Positions 36,312-46,621 of a stretch of 64,000 nucleotides of DNA are shown here, piece after piece. Positions within the stretch are counted from its first letter, which is position 1; each line of letters starts with the position of its first letter. Below the pieces are notes generated by a model, which had not been told where the DNA came from, did not search any database, and saw only the letters and a program-made list of their open reading frames with translations. The position numbers were made by a program, and so were the translations under genes. This stretch comes from Bosea sp. F3-2 (GTDB lineage Bacteria > Pseudomonadota > Alphaproteobacteria > Rhizobiales > Beijerinckiaceae), in the NCBI RefSeq assembly GCF_008253865.1, contig NZ_CP042331.1:1674001-1738000 (forward strand). Direction: 5' to 3'.

Positions 36312-37211
36312 ATGGAGACACGCTTTCTCCAGACCTTCCTGAGCGTCGTGCAAACCGGCTCGCTGTCCGAGGCGGCCCGGCGGCTCAACATCACGCCGTC
36401 GGCGGTCGTCCAGCGCATCAAGGCGCTGGAGGACGAGATCGGACAAACGCTCGTCCAGCGTGCCGGCCACGCAATGCAGGTGACACCGGCGGGCGCCGCC
36501 ATTCTCCAGGACGTCGAGCGCATGCTTACCGTCGCGGACGATATCAAGGCGGCAGCGGCAGCCGATCTCGAAACCGGCTTGCTGCGCATCGGCGTCATCC
36601 ATTCGGCCCTGACAGGGCTGCTGCCCGACCTACTCGTGCAATTGCGGCAGAACCGACCGGGGATAGAACTTTACATCCTACCGGGCATGTCGGGCGATCT
36701 CTATTCCCAGATCACTGTGGGTAAGCTCGACGCAGCGATCATTGTCCAGCCCCATTTTGCTTTGCCCAAAGCCTTCGACTGGGTCCTGTTGCGCCAGGAA
36801 GAACTCCTCGTCATCACGCCGCCAGCCGTCGCCGAGACAAACCCGCGCGTACTCCTCAAGCGGGAACCATTCATTCGCTACGATCGCAACCATTGGGGAG
36901 GCCGCATTGTCGACCTCTATCTGCGGAAGCTGAAAATTAGGCCTCAGGAGCGGTATGAGCTCGACTCACTTGAAGCGATCACGATTCTCGTCAGCCGCGG
37001 TCTCGGTGTCTCACTCGTCCCGGATTGGCTGCCCCCCTGGCCAGAAGGATCGAATGTACGCCGAATAAGGGCGATCGGGGCGCCGACACGCGATATCGGC
37101 ATAGTCTGGTCGAGGAGCTCGAAGCGGTTGCCGCTCATTCGCGCCTTCGTAGCCGAGGCAGTCGATACTACTCGTTTGAAGCATTCCCTAATGCGAAATG
37201 CTTCAGAATAG
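36312..37211 (+). CDS. LysR-family transcriptional regulator 1
   Basis: A 299-residue LysR regulator with an N-terminal winged helix-turn-helix (TGSLSEAARRLNITPSAVVQRIKALE, residues ~15-40) and a C-terminal inducer domain (LRIGVIHSALTGLLPDLL on). It reads divergently from the SDR-CnbZ-like-aminotransferase genes. The sequence just before its ATG contains motif copy B, suggesting autoregulation and control of units with copies A and C. Confidence 0.9.
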   Translation: METRFLQTFLSVVQTGSLSEAARRLNITPSAVVQRIKALEDEIGQTLVQRAGHAMQVTPAGAAILQDVERMLTVADDIKAAAAADLETGLLRIGVIHSALTGLLPDLLVQLRQNRPGIELYILPGMSGDLYSQITVGKLDAAIIVQPHFALPKAFDWVLLRQEELLVITPPAVAETNPRVLLKREPFIRYDRNHWGGRIVDLYLRKLKIRPQERYELDSLEAITILVSRGLGVSLVPDWLPPWPEGSNVRRIRAIGAPTRDIGIVWSRSSKRLPLIRAFVAEAVDTTRLKHSLMRNASE

Positions 37212-37254
37212 ACGCGGCACTAGTCGCTCACCCGCTGCTGCAATTCTCACCCTG

Positions 37255-38277
37255 TCAGGCCGGTTGCCGGGCATCGACCCAGCCATCGATCAGGTTGAGG
37301 CCGAGCAGGAATTCCGAGGGGAAATGCCGGCGGATCAGCGGTTCGACCGGGATCGCAGCCGAGAGAAAGGCGTGTTCCGCGGCCCGCGCCGCCACCGCCT
37401 CGGCATGGGTCACGGCCCTAAACGAGACCGTGCTCCCGGGTCGCGCCTGGGCGAGGCGCCCGAGGTCCGGGCCGATGACGGTGGCAACCTTCGGATAACC
37501 TCCGGTCGACTGCCGGTCCGCCATCAGCACGATCGGCTGCCCCTCGCCTGGGACCTGGATCGCCCCCATGGCGATACCGTCCGAAGCGATATTGTAGCCG
37601 CGGACATGGGTGAGCTTCGGTCCTTCCAGGAAGCAGGCCATGCGGTCGCCGCGGGCCGATATGGTCCAGGGGCCGGCGAGGAAGGCGGCGATCTGGTCAG
37701 GCGCGAAATAATCGTCCTGGGGACCGAGGATGACCCGGATCGTCTCGGCCGGCCGCTCCAGCAACGGAGCGACGATCTCACCCGTCTCGACCTCGGCGGG
37801 GGACATTCCCGCGATGGCCAGGCGGTCGCCGGCCATGAGCCCCCGCCCCGCGATGCCGCCGATGCCGGTGCGGGTGTGGGTCGCGGCTGAACCGAGGACC
37901 TGCGGCACGTCGAAGCCGCCGGGTACGGCGAGATAGCACCAGGCCCCGGCCTGGCCGGCGCGCAGCTTCAGCTTGGCGCCCGGCTCGACCATGGCGACGA
38001 CGGCCGGCGGCAGCGCCTGACCATCCAGCGTCACCGCGAAGGCGCCGCCAGCGAGCGCGACCGCGACGGGGCCACCTTCCGCCGTGACCTCAAGGCCGCC
38101 GAGCGAAACCTCGATCGCGGCTGCGCCGGCAGGATTGCCGAGGGCACGGTTCGCGAGCGCATGAGCGAAAGGGTCCATCGGGCCGGCGCCGGTGACGCCA
38201 TAGCGCAGAAAGCCATGGCGGCCGCCATCCTGGATGGTGGAGCCCGGCCCGGCCGCGAGCACGCTGAGCGCAGTCAT
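37255..38277 (-). CDS. pxpC: 5-oxoprolinase subunit C (PxpC, KipA-like)
   Basis: A 340-residue PxpC, biotin-dependent-carboxyltransferase-like. Family marks are LAAGPGSTIQDGGRHGFLRYGV at the start, GAMAVALAGG-type repeats and GPQDDYFAPDQIAAF. With PxpA and PxpB it hydrolyses 5-oxo-L-proline to L-glutamate at the cost of ATP. The ATG overlaps the pxpB stop. It is the last gene of the long minus-strand set that begins near 44.4 kb. Confidence 0.93.
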   Translation of the reverse strand: MTALSVLAAGPGSTIQDGGRHGFLRYGVTGAGPMDPFAHALANRALGNPAGAAAIEVSLGGLEVTAEGGPVAVALAGGAFAVTLDGQALPPAVVAMVEPGAKLKLRAGQAGAWCYLAVPGGFDVPQVLGSAATHTRTGIGGIAGRGLMAGDRLAIAGMSPAEVETGEIVAPLLERPAETIRVILGPQDDYFAPDQIAAFLAGPWTISARGDRMACFLEGPKLTHVRGYNIASDGIAMGAIQVPGEGQPIVLMADRQSTGGYPKVATVIGPDLGRLAQARPGSTVSFRAVTHAEAVAARAAEHAFLSAAIPVEPLIRRHFPSEFLLGLNLIDGWVDARQPA

Positions 38278-39008
38278 GCAGGCTGTCTCCGGGCGACGAC
38301 CTCGCCGGCCTCGGCGCGCTTGTCGAGCATGGCGAAGGTGGCGCAGTCGACCGGCTCGAAGCGCAGGCTGTCGCCCGGCTCCATCAGGAAGGCGCTCGGC
38401 CGCTCCGGCGCATAGAGCCGCTCCGGCGTGCGCCCGACGACATACCAGCCGGTCGGCATCGAGAAGGTCGCGATCGCGCTCAGCCCGCCGCCCACCAGCA
38501 CCACCTTGGTGTTGTGCGGCGGGCGCGGCTTCGTCCGGCGCGAGATCGCGATCTCTTCGGGCAAGCCGCCGAGATAGGTGAAGCCGGGCGCGAAGCCGTA
38601 CATGTAAGCGCGATAGGTCGCGCCGGCATGGATCGCGGCGGCCCTCTCGGCCGGCAAACCCATGAGCGCAGCCAGTTCGGCGAGGTCCTCGCCATGCGGC
38701 TCGTCATAGCAGCAGGGAAGCGTCCAGAACGAGGCGGCGCGGGTCTGCACCATCGGCGCGGCCAGCCGCTCCTCCACGAGCGCGACGAGCGCATCACGGC
38801 TGAGCCGCAGCGGATCGTAATGGATCATCAGCGAGCGATAGGTCGGAACCAACTCGCGGACGCCTGCGGGGGCAGCCGAGGCCAGCGCGGCGTCGAGGGC
38901 GAGCACACGGTCGTTGATCGCAGGGTCGACGCTGGTGCCGAACTCGACGACCAGCGCCGCTTCGCCGGCATCGAGGAAACGCGGCCGCGGGGACGGCTCA
39001 GGGCTCAT
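38274..39008 (-). CDS. pxpB: 5-oxoprolinase subunit B (PxpB, KipI-like)
   Basis: A 244-residue PxpB. It has VRELVPTYRSLMIHYDP, the conserved CCYDEPHGEDLAEL and YMYGFAPGFTYLGGLP. Works with PxpC as the phosphorylating/hydrolysing part of 5-oxoprolinase. Both ends overlap neighbouring pxp genes by four bases (ATGA), so the three subunits are made together. Confidence 0.93.
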   Translation of the reverse strand: MSPEPSPRPRFLDAGEAALVVEFGTSVDPAINDRVLALDAALASAAPAGVRELVPTYRSLMIHYDPLRLSRDALVALVEERLAAPMVQTRAASFWTLPCCYDEPHGEDLAELAALMGLPAERAAAIHAGATYRAYMYGFAPGFTYLGGLPEEIAISRRTKPRPPHNTKVVLVGGGLSAIATFSMPTGWYVVGRTPERLYAPERPSAFLMEPGDSLRFEPVDCATFAMLDKRAEAGEVVARRQPA

Positions 39009-39763
39009 GCGAAGGCTGCGAGGCGAACTCCCGCCTGCTCCAGCGCCTTGCGCACATGCCGAGCCATCGCGACGGCATGGCTCGAATCGCCATGCACGCA
39101 GATCGAATGAACCTTCGTCGGCAGGCGCTTGCCGGAGGCCGTGATAACGATTCCTTCGGTCACCATCTCGACGACACGGCCAGCGGCATCCTCTGGATCG
39201 GAGATCATGGCGCCAGGCTTGCCGCGCGCAATCAACTGCCCTTCCTCGGTATAGCCGCGATCGGCGAAGATCTCCTGATGGACGGAAAGCCCGGCCGCCT
39301 CGCCGGCAGTCACCTGCTCGGATAGCGCGATCGCCAGCAGCGCCAGACCAGGGTCGACAGCCTTGACGGCGCGTGCGACCGCGTCGGCGACCGCCCGGTC
39401 CTCGGCCGCGAGGTTGCCGAGCGCGCCATGAGATTTCACATAGGTGATGCGGTGACCGGCATAAGCCGCCAGCGCAGCCGCGGCGCCGATCTGATAGGCG
39501 ACCAGACGCTCGATCTCGCCCGTCGAGAACGGGATGCGGCGGCGCCCGAAGCCCCAGAGGTCGGGAAAGCCCGGATGGGCGCCGATCGCGACGCCGCGCT
39601 CGCGCGCCGTCGCAAAGGCCTTCGCCATGATCTCGGGGTCGCCGGCATGCAGCCCGCAGGCGACGTTCGCCGAGGTAACGATGGCGAGCATGGCCTCGTC
39701 GTCGCCGCAGCTATAGGCACCGAAGCCTTCGCCGAGATCGGAATTGAGATCGACGGACACCAT
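39005..39763 (-). CDS. pxpA: 5-oxoprolinase subunit A (PxpA, LamB/YcsF family)
   Basis: A 252-residue PxpA with the opening VDLNSDLGEGFG, ANVACGLHAGDP, GAHPGFPDLWGFGRR, YVKSHGALGN and CVHGDSSHAV. It opens or activates the 5-oxoproline ring with PxpB and PxpC. The ATG at 39763 begins at the family N-terminus; an in-frame start at 39829 adds atypical residues. It lies 62 bp after the LivF-like gene. Confidence 0.93.
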   Translation of the reverse strand: MVSVDLNSDLGEGFGAYSCGDDEAMLAIVTSANVACGLHAGDPEIMAKAFATARERGVAIGAHPGFPDLWGFGRRRIPFSTGEIERLVAYQIGAAAALAAYAGHRITYVKSHGALGNLAAEDRAVADAVARAVKAVDPGLALLAIALSEQVTAGEAAGLSVHQEIFADRGYTEEGQLIARGKPGAMISDPEDAAGRVVEMVTEGIVITASGKRLPTKVHSICVHGDSSHAVAMARHVRKALEQAGVRLAAFA

Positions 39764-39825
39764 CTGAGATCCTCCCAGGCCGATGGAGCGGAGCGCGGCG
39801 CCGCCGGCCGGCGGAGCCGCTCCCA

Positions 39826-40522
39826 TCAAATACCGAGATAAGCCTGGCGGATATCGGGATTGTCGCGCACCTCGGCCGCCGTGCCGGAGAGGCTCACCCG
39901 CCCGGTCTGCAACACATAGGCGCGGTCGGCGATCTCGAGGCTCTCGACCAGACGCTGTTCGACCAGGAGCACGGTGACGCCAACCTTGCGGATCGCCAGC
40001 ACCGCCTCGAAGATCTCGTCGACCAGCTTCGGCATGATGCCCTGCGACGGCTCGTCCAGCATCAGGATTCGCGGCCGCGTCATCAGGGCGCGGCCGATGG
40101 CGAGCATCTGCTGCTCGCCGCCGGACAAGGTCGCGGCGCGTTGCGGCAGGCGTTCCTTCAAGCGGGGAAACAGCGTGAACACCTGCTCCAGCGGCTGCTC
40201 GCGATCGGCCTTGGCCCGGTGGAGGTAGCTGCCGAGCCTGAGATTGTCGGCGACCGAGAGGCGCGGAAACAGCCGCCGGTTCTCCGGGACATAGGCGACG
40301 CCACGCCGGGTGATCTCGTGACCGGGCAGGCCGCTGATCGTCTCGCCGTCGAAGCGGACTTCGCCTGAGCGCGGCTTCTCCATGCCGGAGACCGATTTCA
40401 GCAGGGTCGACTTGCCGGCTCCGTTGGCACCGGCGACGACGACGATCTCGCCCTCGGCGACCGAGACCGAGATGTCGGAGATGGCGATCAACCCGTCATA
40501 GGCCGTGGTCAGGGCGGAAACT

Positions 40523-40533
<11 letters not shown>
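39826..40533 (-). CDS. Branched-chain-type amino-acid ABC importer ATPase (LivF-like)
   Basis: A 235-residue ABC ATPase with Walker A GANGAGKST, signature LSGGEQQMLAIGRAL and Walker B ILMLDEPSQGI, the compact LivF pattern. A GTG at 40533 is taken as start because LLEVSALTTAYDG is the family N-terminus; it overlaps the LivG-like gene by 11 bp. Second ATPase of the importer encoded upstream, and adjacent to pxpA. The imported compound is probably 5-oxoproline, glutamate or a related amino acid (inference). Confidence 0.88.
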
Positions 40534-41253
<720 letters not shown>

Positions 41254-41257
<4 letters not shown>

Positions 41258-42264
41258 GAGCGCACCTCCTTCCTGGACTTGCGCTGGAACAGGCTGAGGA
41301 TGCCCTCGGGCTTGGCCAGCGAGACGAGCATGATCAGGCCGCCATAGATGATCAGATCGATGCCGGAGCCGGACCCGCCGAGATAGGAGCGCGTGATCTC
41401 GGTCAGCGGGATCAGGATGGCGGCGCCGACGACGGGGCCCCAGAGGGTGCCGATGCCGCCGAGCACCGCCGGCAGCGCGAAGAGCAGCGAGAAGCGGAAG
41501 CTCATCACGCTTTCGGGATCGATATAGGCGAGGAAGCTCGCATAGAACGCGCCGCCGACCGCGGTGAAGAAGGCCGAGACCGCCGCCGCCGCCATCTTCG
41601 AATGGAAGATCTCGACGCCGAGGCTCTCCGCCGCCTCTGGATTGTCCTTGACCGCGCGCCACCAATAGCCCCAGCGCGAATCCTCGATCAGGAAAGTGAC
41701 GAACCAGGTGACCGCCAGCAAAGCGAGCGCGAGGTGGATGTAGGGTACCTTGTCGCGCGCGAACTGCAGCGTCCACCAGCTATCGGAGCCGAAGGGCCAC
41801 TGGATGCCGAGCGCGCCGCCGACGAAGTCCCAGTTGTGCACGAGCAGGAGGCCGATCTCGGCGATGACAATCGTCGCGATCGAGAAATAATGGCCCTTGA
41901 GGCGGAAGCAGGGATAGCCGAGCAGCAACGCGATCACAGCGGAGAGCACGCCACCGACGATCATGCCGCCCCAAGGCACGACCCCGTACGTCACGAACAG
42001 AACCGAGGTCGCATAGGCGCCGATGCCGAAATAGAGCGCATGGCCCAGCGAGATCTGACCGCAATAGCCGCCGAGGATGTTCCAGCTCTGCGAGACCGCG
42101 GCATAGAGCAGGGTCAGCACCAGGACGTTCTGGAGATAGACGTCCCTGATCACGAAGGGCGACAGCGCAATCGCCGCGAAGACGCCTGCCGCGACGAGAA
42201 GCTGATTGCGGCGCCGCGGCAGCAAGCCGGCGGCGGATGGCGAAGTGAGCGCGTCCGTCGTCAT
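41254..42264 (-). CDS. Branched-chain-type amino-acid ABC importer permease (LivM-like)
   Basis: A 336-residue permease with about nine to ten membrane segments, including AISLGHALYFGIGAYATSV-like text (SLGHALYFGIGAYATSVLF) and AAAVSAFFTAVGGAFYA. It forms the membrane pore with the LivH-like protein encoded just upstream (2-bp gap). Cytoplasmic tail ends FQRKSRKEVRS. Confidence 0.9.
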
Positions 42265-42266
42265 GA

Positions 42267-43145
42267 TCAGAGCCTTCCGAACAGGCCGCTCGGCCGAATG
42301 AAGACGACACCCAGATAGAGAGCGTAGATGCCGATCGACTTCATCGCCGGAGGCAGCAACGCCGCAGTGAGCGCCTCGACCAGGCCGACGATCACGCCGG
42401 CGGCGAGCGCGCCGAAGACGCTGCCGAAACCGCCGAGCGCGACCGTCACATAGGCGATCAGGCCGAAGGTCGCTCCGACCTGGGGGTGAATGTAGTAGAA
42501 GATCGCCAGGACGGCACCGGCGAGGCCGACGAGCGAGGCGCCGAGCCCCCAGCCGAGCGCGAAGACGCGGTTGCGGTCGATGCCGACCAGCGCGACCGCG
42601 CCCTGGTCCTCTCGCGTCGCCTCCAGCGCCTTGCCGAAATCGGTACGCGACATCAGCAGGTAGAGCCCGCCGAAGGCCGCGATCGAGACCAGCCCACCGA
42701 AGATCTGCGGCCAGGGGAGAAAGACGCCAGCAAGGTCAAGCGTCTTGCCGCCCAGCCAGGAGTTGCCGATGCTGCGATAATCGGGCGTGAGAAAGTACTG
42801 GGCGGCCCCCTGCATCAACGTCGCAAGCCCGAAGGTAGCAAAGATCTGGACCATGCCCTGATTGGCCTTGGCCCGCATGGCGAAGCGCACCACGCCGAGA
42901 TAGACTGCCGCACCGACCACGAAGAGCGCGGCAGCTGCGATCGGCACCAGCAGAACCGGGTCGATCGCGGTAAGGAGGAAGGCACCGAAGACGACGTACA
43001 TCGCCGTCATCAGGAACTCGCCATGAGCGAAGTTCACAACATCCATCAGGCCGAATATGAGCGAGAGGCCCACCGCGATGAGGGCGTAGATCAACCCCAT
43101 CAGCAGGCCGCTCGCAAGCACCTGAAGCAGGGCTTGCGTCGTCAT
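42267..43145 (-). CDS. Branched-chain-type amino-acid ABC importer permease (LivH-like)
   Basis: A 292-residue permease with about eight membrane segments and the LivH marks VNFAHGEFLMTAMYV, GVSL-type start (IYALIAVGLSLIFGLMDV) and GLVEALTAALLP. It begins 31 bp after the binding-protein gene and is followed directly by LivM. Confidence 0.9.
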   Translation of the reverse strand: MTTQALLQVLASGLLMGLIYALIAVGLSLIFGLMDVVNFAHGEFLMTAMYVVFGAFLLTAIDPVLLVPIAAAALFVVGAAVYLGVVRFAMRAKANQGMVQIFATFGLATLMQGAAQYFLTPDYRSIGNSWLGGKTLDLAGVFLPWPQIFGGLVSIAAFGGLYLLMSRTDFGKALEATREDQGAVALVGIDRNRVFALGWGLGASLVGLAGAVLAIFYYIHPQVGATFGLIAYVTVALGGFGSVFGALAAGVIVGLVEALTAALLPPAMKSIGIYALYLGVVFIRPSGLFGRL

Positions 43146-43176
43146 GGCAAAGGTCCTTCCAGTGCTGTGTGGGGGG

Positions 43177-44436
43177 TCAGCCGTTCATCGGCCAGATCGC
43201 ATCCGCGATCGCCACGTCGCTCGGAAAGATCGTCACGAACTTGTCGCCGGCATATTGCAGCAGCACGGGGCTCGCATCGGCGTTCTGCCCGTCGGCGCCA
43301 TACTTCACCCGCGACCAGGGCATGATCGTGCTGGTGCCCGGAATGTCGGTGGCAGCCAGCGCATCGCGCACCTTGGGCCCATCGACCGAACCGGCCCGGT
43401 TGATTGCCTCGGCGAGCAGGAGCAGGCCCATGAACTGGCGCGAGGTGTTGTCGTTCAGGTCGCGGTTCGAGCGCGCCTTGAACATCTCGTTGACCTTGGC
43501 GATGAAGGGGCGCTTGGCCGCAAGGTCGAGCGAGAAGCTGGCGCGGGTGATCGCGCCCTTCAGCTTGTCGCCGACCGCGTCATAGGTCACCTGTTCGGAG
43601 AAGCCGCTGGCCTGCGCCACCAGATTCTTCGGCTTGTAGCCGAGCTCGGCCATGGTCTTCACCAGCTGCATCGCGTCGGTGGTGTAGGTCGAAGGCATCA
43701 GCACGTCGGCATCGGCCGATTTGAGCTGCTGCACCTCGGCGGTCAGCGAGGGCGAGTTGGTGCGGTACTTGATGTCGGCGGCGATCTTGTAACCGCGTTC
43801 ATTGGCGAGCTTGCGCTGCACGTTCGAGGAATCGGTGCCGAAGATCGTGTCTTCGAAGAACAGGGCGACCGTCTCGATCTTCTTGCCTTTCTTCTTCTGC
43901 GTATCGAAGAAGTCGAACATCGCGCCCGAGAACATCTCGTCCTGCGCGGCCGGGCGGAAGAAGAACTTCATGCCCCGGCGCTGCAGGCTCGGCGAGGAGG
44001 AATCGGCGCAGAGGAACGGCACGCCATAGCGCTCCGTCACGGCGCTGATCGTGGCCGAGACCGAGGACTGGTAGCACCCGATGATGGCCGAGACCTTCTC
44101 CTGCGTAATCAGGCGTTCAGCTTCGGCCCTGCCCTTCTGCGGGTCGGCCTGGTGGTCGGCGAAGACGAGACGGATCTTGGCGCCGCCGAGCCCAATCAGG
44201 CCGGCGCCCTTGGCGGCGACCAGATCGAGCGCGTGGTCATTGTTGACGATGTCGAGCGCCGTCTCGAAGGCGTGGCGGGCATCGATGCCGACCTGAGCGC
44301 TGGCGCCGGACATCGGATAGATGACGCCGATCGTGACCTCCTTCGGAGCCTGGGCGAGAGCGGCATTGCGCGGATAGGCAAAAGCCGCGCCGGCAACAGT
44401 CGATGCCCCCGCCAGAAGCAGTTCTCTACGATCCAT
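43177..44436 (-). CDS. Amino-acid-type ABC substrate-binding protein (LivK-like)
   Basis: A 419-residue periplasmic binding protein of the Leu/Ile/Val (type I) family with an N-terminal export signal (MDRRELLLAGASTVAGAAFA). The mature part opens VTIGVIYPMSGASAQVG and has ERLITQEKVSAIIGCYQSS. It begins the liv-like/pxp run (44.4-37.3 kb) and lies 60 bp downstream of the DUF1445 gene. The ligand is not readable from sequence; position suggests 5-oxoproline, D- or L-glutamate or a peptide-derived relative. Confidence 0.9.
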   Translation of the reverse strand: MDRRELLLAGASTVAGAAFAYPRNAALAQAPKEVTIGVIYPMSGASAQVGIDARHAFETALDIVNNDHALDLVAAKGAGLIGLGGAKIRLVFADHQADPQKGRAEAERLITQEKVSAIIGCYQSSVSATISAVTERYGVPFLCADSSSPSLQRRGMKFFFRPAAQDEMFSGAMFDFFDTQKKKGKKIETVALFFEDTIFGTDSSNVQRKLANERGYKIAADIKYRTNSPSLTAEVQQLKSADADVLMPSTYTTDAMQLVKTMAELGYKPKNLVAQASGFSEQVTYDAVGDKLKGAITRASFSLDLAAKRPFIAKVNEMFKARSNRDLNDNTSRQFMGLLLLAEAINRAGSVDGPKVRDALAATDIPGTSTIMPWSRVKYGADGQNADASPVLLQYAGDKFVTIFPSDVAIADAIWPMNG

Positions 44437-44496
44437 GGTAACCCCTCTTTCTCTTGATGACTGCGAGGCTCTTTGCGGCCCGCAGGTTGAAATCAG

Positions 44497-45327
44497 TCAG
44501 ATGACGGCGAACTCCGTGTTGCGGCGATCGGTCACCAGCATGCAGCCAGGCGCATGCGTGATCGCGAATGGCGGCTTCACATTCGCGATGATCGATTGCG
44601 GCGTGACCCCGCAGGCCCAGAACACCGGGATCTCGTCCGGCAGCACCTCGACGGGATCACCGTAATCCGGCTGCGAGACGTCCCGGATGCCAATCAGCGC
44701 CGGATCGCCGATATGAACCGGCGCGCCATGCACCGCGGGAAAGCGCGACGTGATCTGGATGGCGCGGATCGCATGCGCCGCCTTCAGGGGCCGCATCGAG
44801 ACCACCAGCGGCCCCTCGAAGGGCCCGGCCGGCGTGCAGGGCACATTGGTGCGGAACATCGGCACCCGGATGCCGCGCTCGACATGGCGCAGCGGGATGC
44901 CCTCCTGCAGCAGCGCCTCCTCGAAGGAGAGCGAGCAGCCGATCACGAAGGAGACGAGATCGTCGCGCCAGTAGCGACCGACATCACCAGTCTCGGCGAC
45001 GAGCTCGCCGTTCCGCCAGACGCGATAGCCGGGGAAGTCCGTGCGGATATCCAGATCCTCGCCGAGCCCCGGAACCTTCGGGCTACCTATATCGGACACG
45101 CCGATGATCGGACATGGCCGTGGATTGGCTTGGCAGAAACGCAGGAAATCGGCGGCGAGATCGGCCGGCAAGACCGCGAGATTGCCTTGCACGAAGCCAG
45201 GCGCGAGCCCAGAGGTGGCACCCGCCAGCGAACCGTCGCGGCAGGCCAACCGGATGGCACGCGCCGAAGCCGCGGCGCCATCCGCATCCCCGCCATGCCA
45301 TGCTGCGAGAGAGCTTGCCTGGTTCAT
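44497..45327 (-). CDS. DUF1445 (YcsI-type) hydro-lyase, D-glutamate cyclase-like
   Basis: A 276-residue DUF1445/putative hydro-lyase. Marks are GLAPGFVQGNLAVLP, VSFVIGCSLSFEEALLQEGIP, MRPLKAAHAIRAIQITSRFPAVHGAPVHIGDP and FWACGVTPQ. In mammals this domain is part of D-glutamate cyclase, which forms 5-oxo-D-proline, and in Bacillus ycsI sits among the pxp genes. Here it lies between LysR 2 and the importer/pxpABC operon. The ATG at 45327 is preferred over a start at 45375. Activity is inferred from family and context. Confidence 0.85.
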   Translation of the reverse strand: MNQASSLAAWHGGDADGAAASARAIRLACRDGSLAGATSGLAPGFVQGNLAVLPADLAADFLRFCQANPRPCPIIGVSDIGSPKVPGLGEDLDIRTDFPGYRVWRNGELVAETGDVGRYWRDDLVSFVIGCSLSFEEALLQEGIPLRHVERGIRVPMFRTNVPCTPAGPFEGPLVVSMRPLKAAHAIRAIQITSRFPAVHGAPVHIGDPALIGIRDVSQPDYGDPVEVLPDEIPVFWACGVTPQSIIANVKPPFAITHAPGCMLVTDRRNTEFAVI

Positions 45328-45549
45328 CGTGCCGGAGCCTCCACCGCGCCGTTCGTCACGACACAATGGGCGCACCCTCGCGCCGGCTCGTCCAATCGTG
45401 AATCAGGATGGATCACAATAAGATTCCATTATGCAGTCCGAGCAGCCGGAACTGCACGAATGTCCTGGCGGTGTAGGCTCCAGGGGCAGGCAAATTCCAC
45501 ACGCAGCCAATGAAGGCCAGATGCAGTCTGATGGCTCCGGCCTAAAACC

Positions 45550-45587
45550 AGAAATGCGTTTCCCTGTTTTCGTTTTTAAGGAAAACT
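45550..45587. promoter_or_regulatory. Shared upstream motif, copy C
   Basis: Reads AGAAATGCGTTTCCCTG, then TTTTCG and AAGGAAAACT, the same order of elements as copies A and B. It lies 223 bp upstream of the DUF1445 start and 41 bp beyond the end of the LysR 2 gene. Confidence 0.5.
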
Positions 45588-45627
45588 GCAAGCCGACCGC
45601 GTCCACTCCGAGGACGCGACGGACCGG

Positions 45628-46530
45628 TCAGGCCGGTGCAGCAGCATCGTAGGCACGCGCGACCTCCTGGGCAAGCTCAGCCATGGGCCGGGCGAGGCTG
45701 CCGCTCAGCGTGAGCGGGAAGGCGGCCATGAAGACCAGGTCCGGCAGCCGCAGCACGGTGTCGACGATGCGCAGCCGCCCCGTTTTCAGCTCCTTCTGGA
45801 CGACAATCGGCGGGATCAGGCTCAGCCCGATCCGGTCCAGCGTCATCTGGACGATGGTGGTCAGCGAGGAATTGCCGAAGATGCGCGGCGGCGGCAGGCT
45901 CGGATCGTTCAACGCCTCGCGCAGCCGCGGATAGGGTGCGGTCGCTTTCGGATAGGTGATGATCGGGAAATCGCGGATCCGGGCGATGCTCAGCGGCTCC
46001 TCGCCCAGGGCCAGATCGGGCGAGGCGATCACGGCGAGCGGATAGGCGCAGAGATCGCAGCTCGCCGTGGTGAGGTCGTCGACAGGCCCGAGCAAGAAGG
46101 CGAGATCGAGGTCGCCACGAGCCAGGAGCTCACGCATCACCGGCGAGACGTCGACCGTCAGGTCGATGACGATATTGGGATAGACCGCGTGGGCGCGTTC
46201 CATGAACCGGCTGAGCCAGGTCTGAGCGATGGTCTCCGAGACGCCCAGCCGCAGGACGCCCTTCATGGCGACCGCCGAGCCGACCTCGGCCAGCATCTCG
46301 GCGCGGAGCAGCAGGAAGCGCTCGGCGTACTGGACAAGCTTGCGCCCCTGATACGTCAAGCTGATCGAGCGGGCGTTGCGGTCGAACAGCTTGACGCCGA
46401 GCTCCGCCTCAAGCGCCGCGATCCGCTGGGATACGGAAGGCTGGGTGGTGTTGGCCCGCTCTGCCGCGCGGCTGAAGCTGTTGAGTTCGGCGACCCAGTA
46501 AAACAGCTCGAGGCTGCGGAAATCCGTCAT
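45628..46530 (-). CDS. LysR-family transcriptional regulator 2
   Basis: A 300-residue LysR regulator with helix-turn-helix NSFSRAAERANTTQPSVSQRIAALEAELG at residues ~17-45 (shown as the usual LysR position) and inducer domain from LRLGVSETIAQTWL. It is in the same direction as DUF1445 and lies between it and the RidA gene. The short spacing (91 bp) to RidA suggests it may be co-transcribed. Effector probably a metabolite of the D-glutamate/5-oxoproline route. Confidence 0.9.
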   Translation of the reverse strand: MTDFRSLELFYWVAELNSFSRAAERANTTQPSVSQRIAALEAELGVKLFDRNARSISLTYQGRKLVQYAERFLLLRAEMLAEVGSAVAMKGVLRLGVSETIAQTWLSRFMERAHAVYPNIVIDLTVDVSPVMRELLARGDLDLAFLLGPVDDLTTASCDLCAYPLAVIASPDLALGEEPLSIARIRDFPIITYPKATAPYPRLREALNDPSLPPPRIFGNSSLTTIVQMTLDRIGLSLIPPIVVQKELKTGRLRIVDTVLRLPDLVFMAAFPLTLSGSLARPMAELAQEVARAYDAAAPA

Positions 46531-46621
46531 GTTAGCCGGGCCTTTTCGCGGATCGTCTCAGCCGGCCGGCGCGGCGGCTGCGCGCGAACGCTAGCATGGT
46601 CCAGTTGCGGACGCAGCGGCG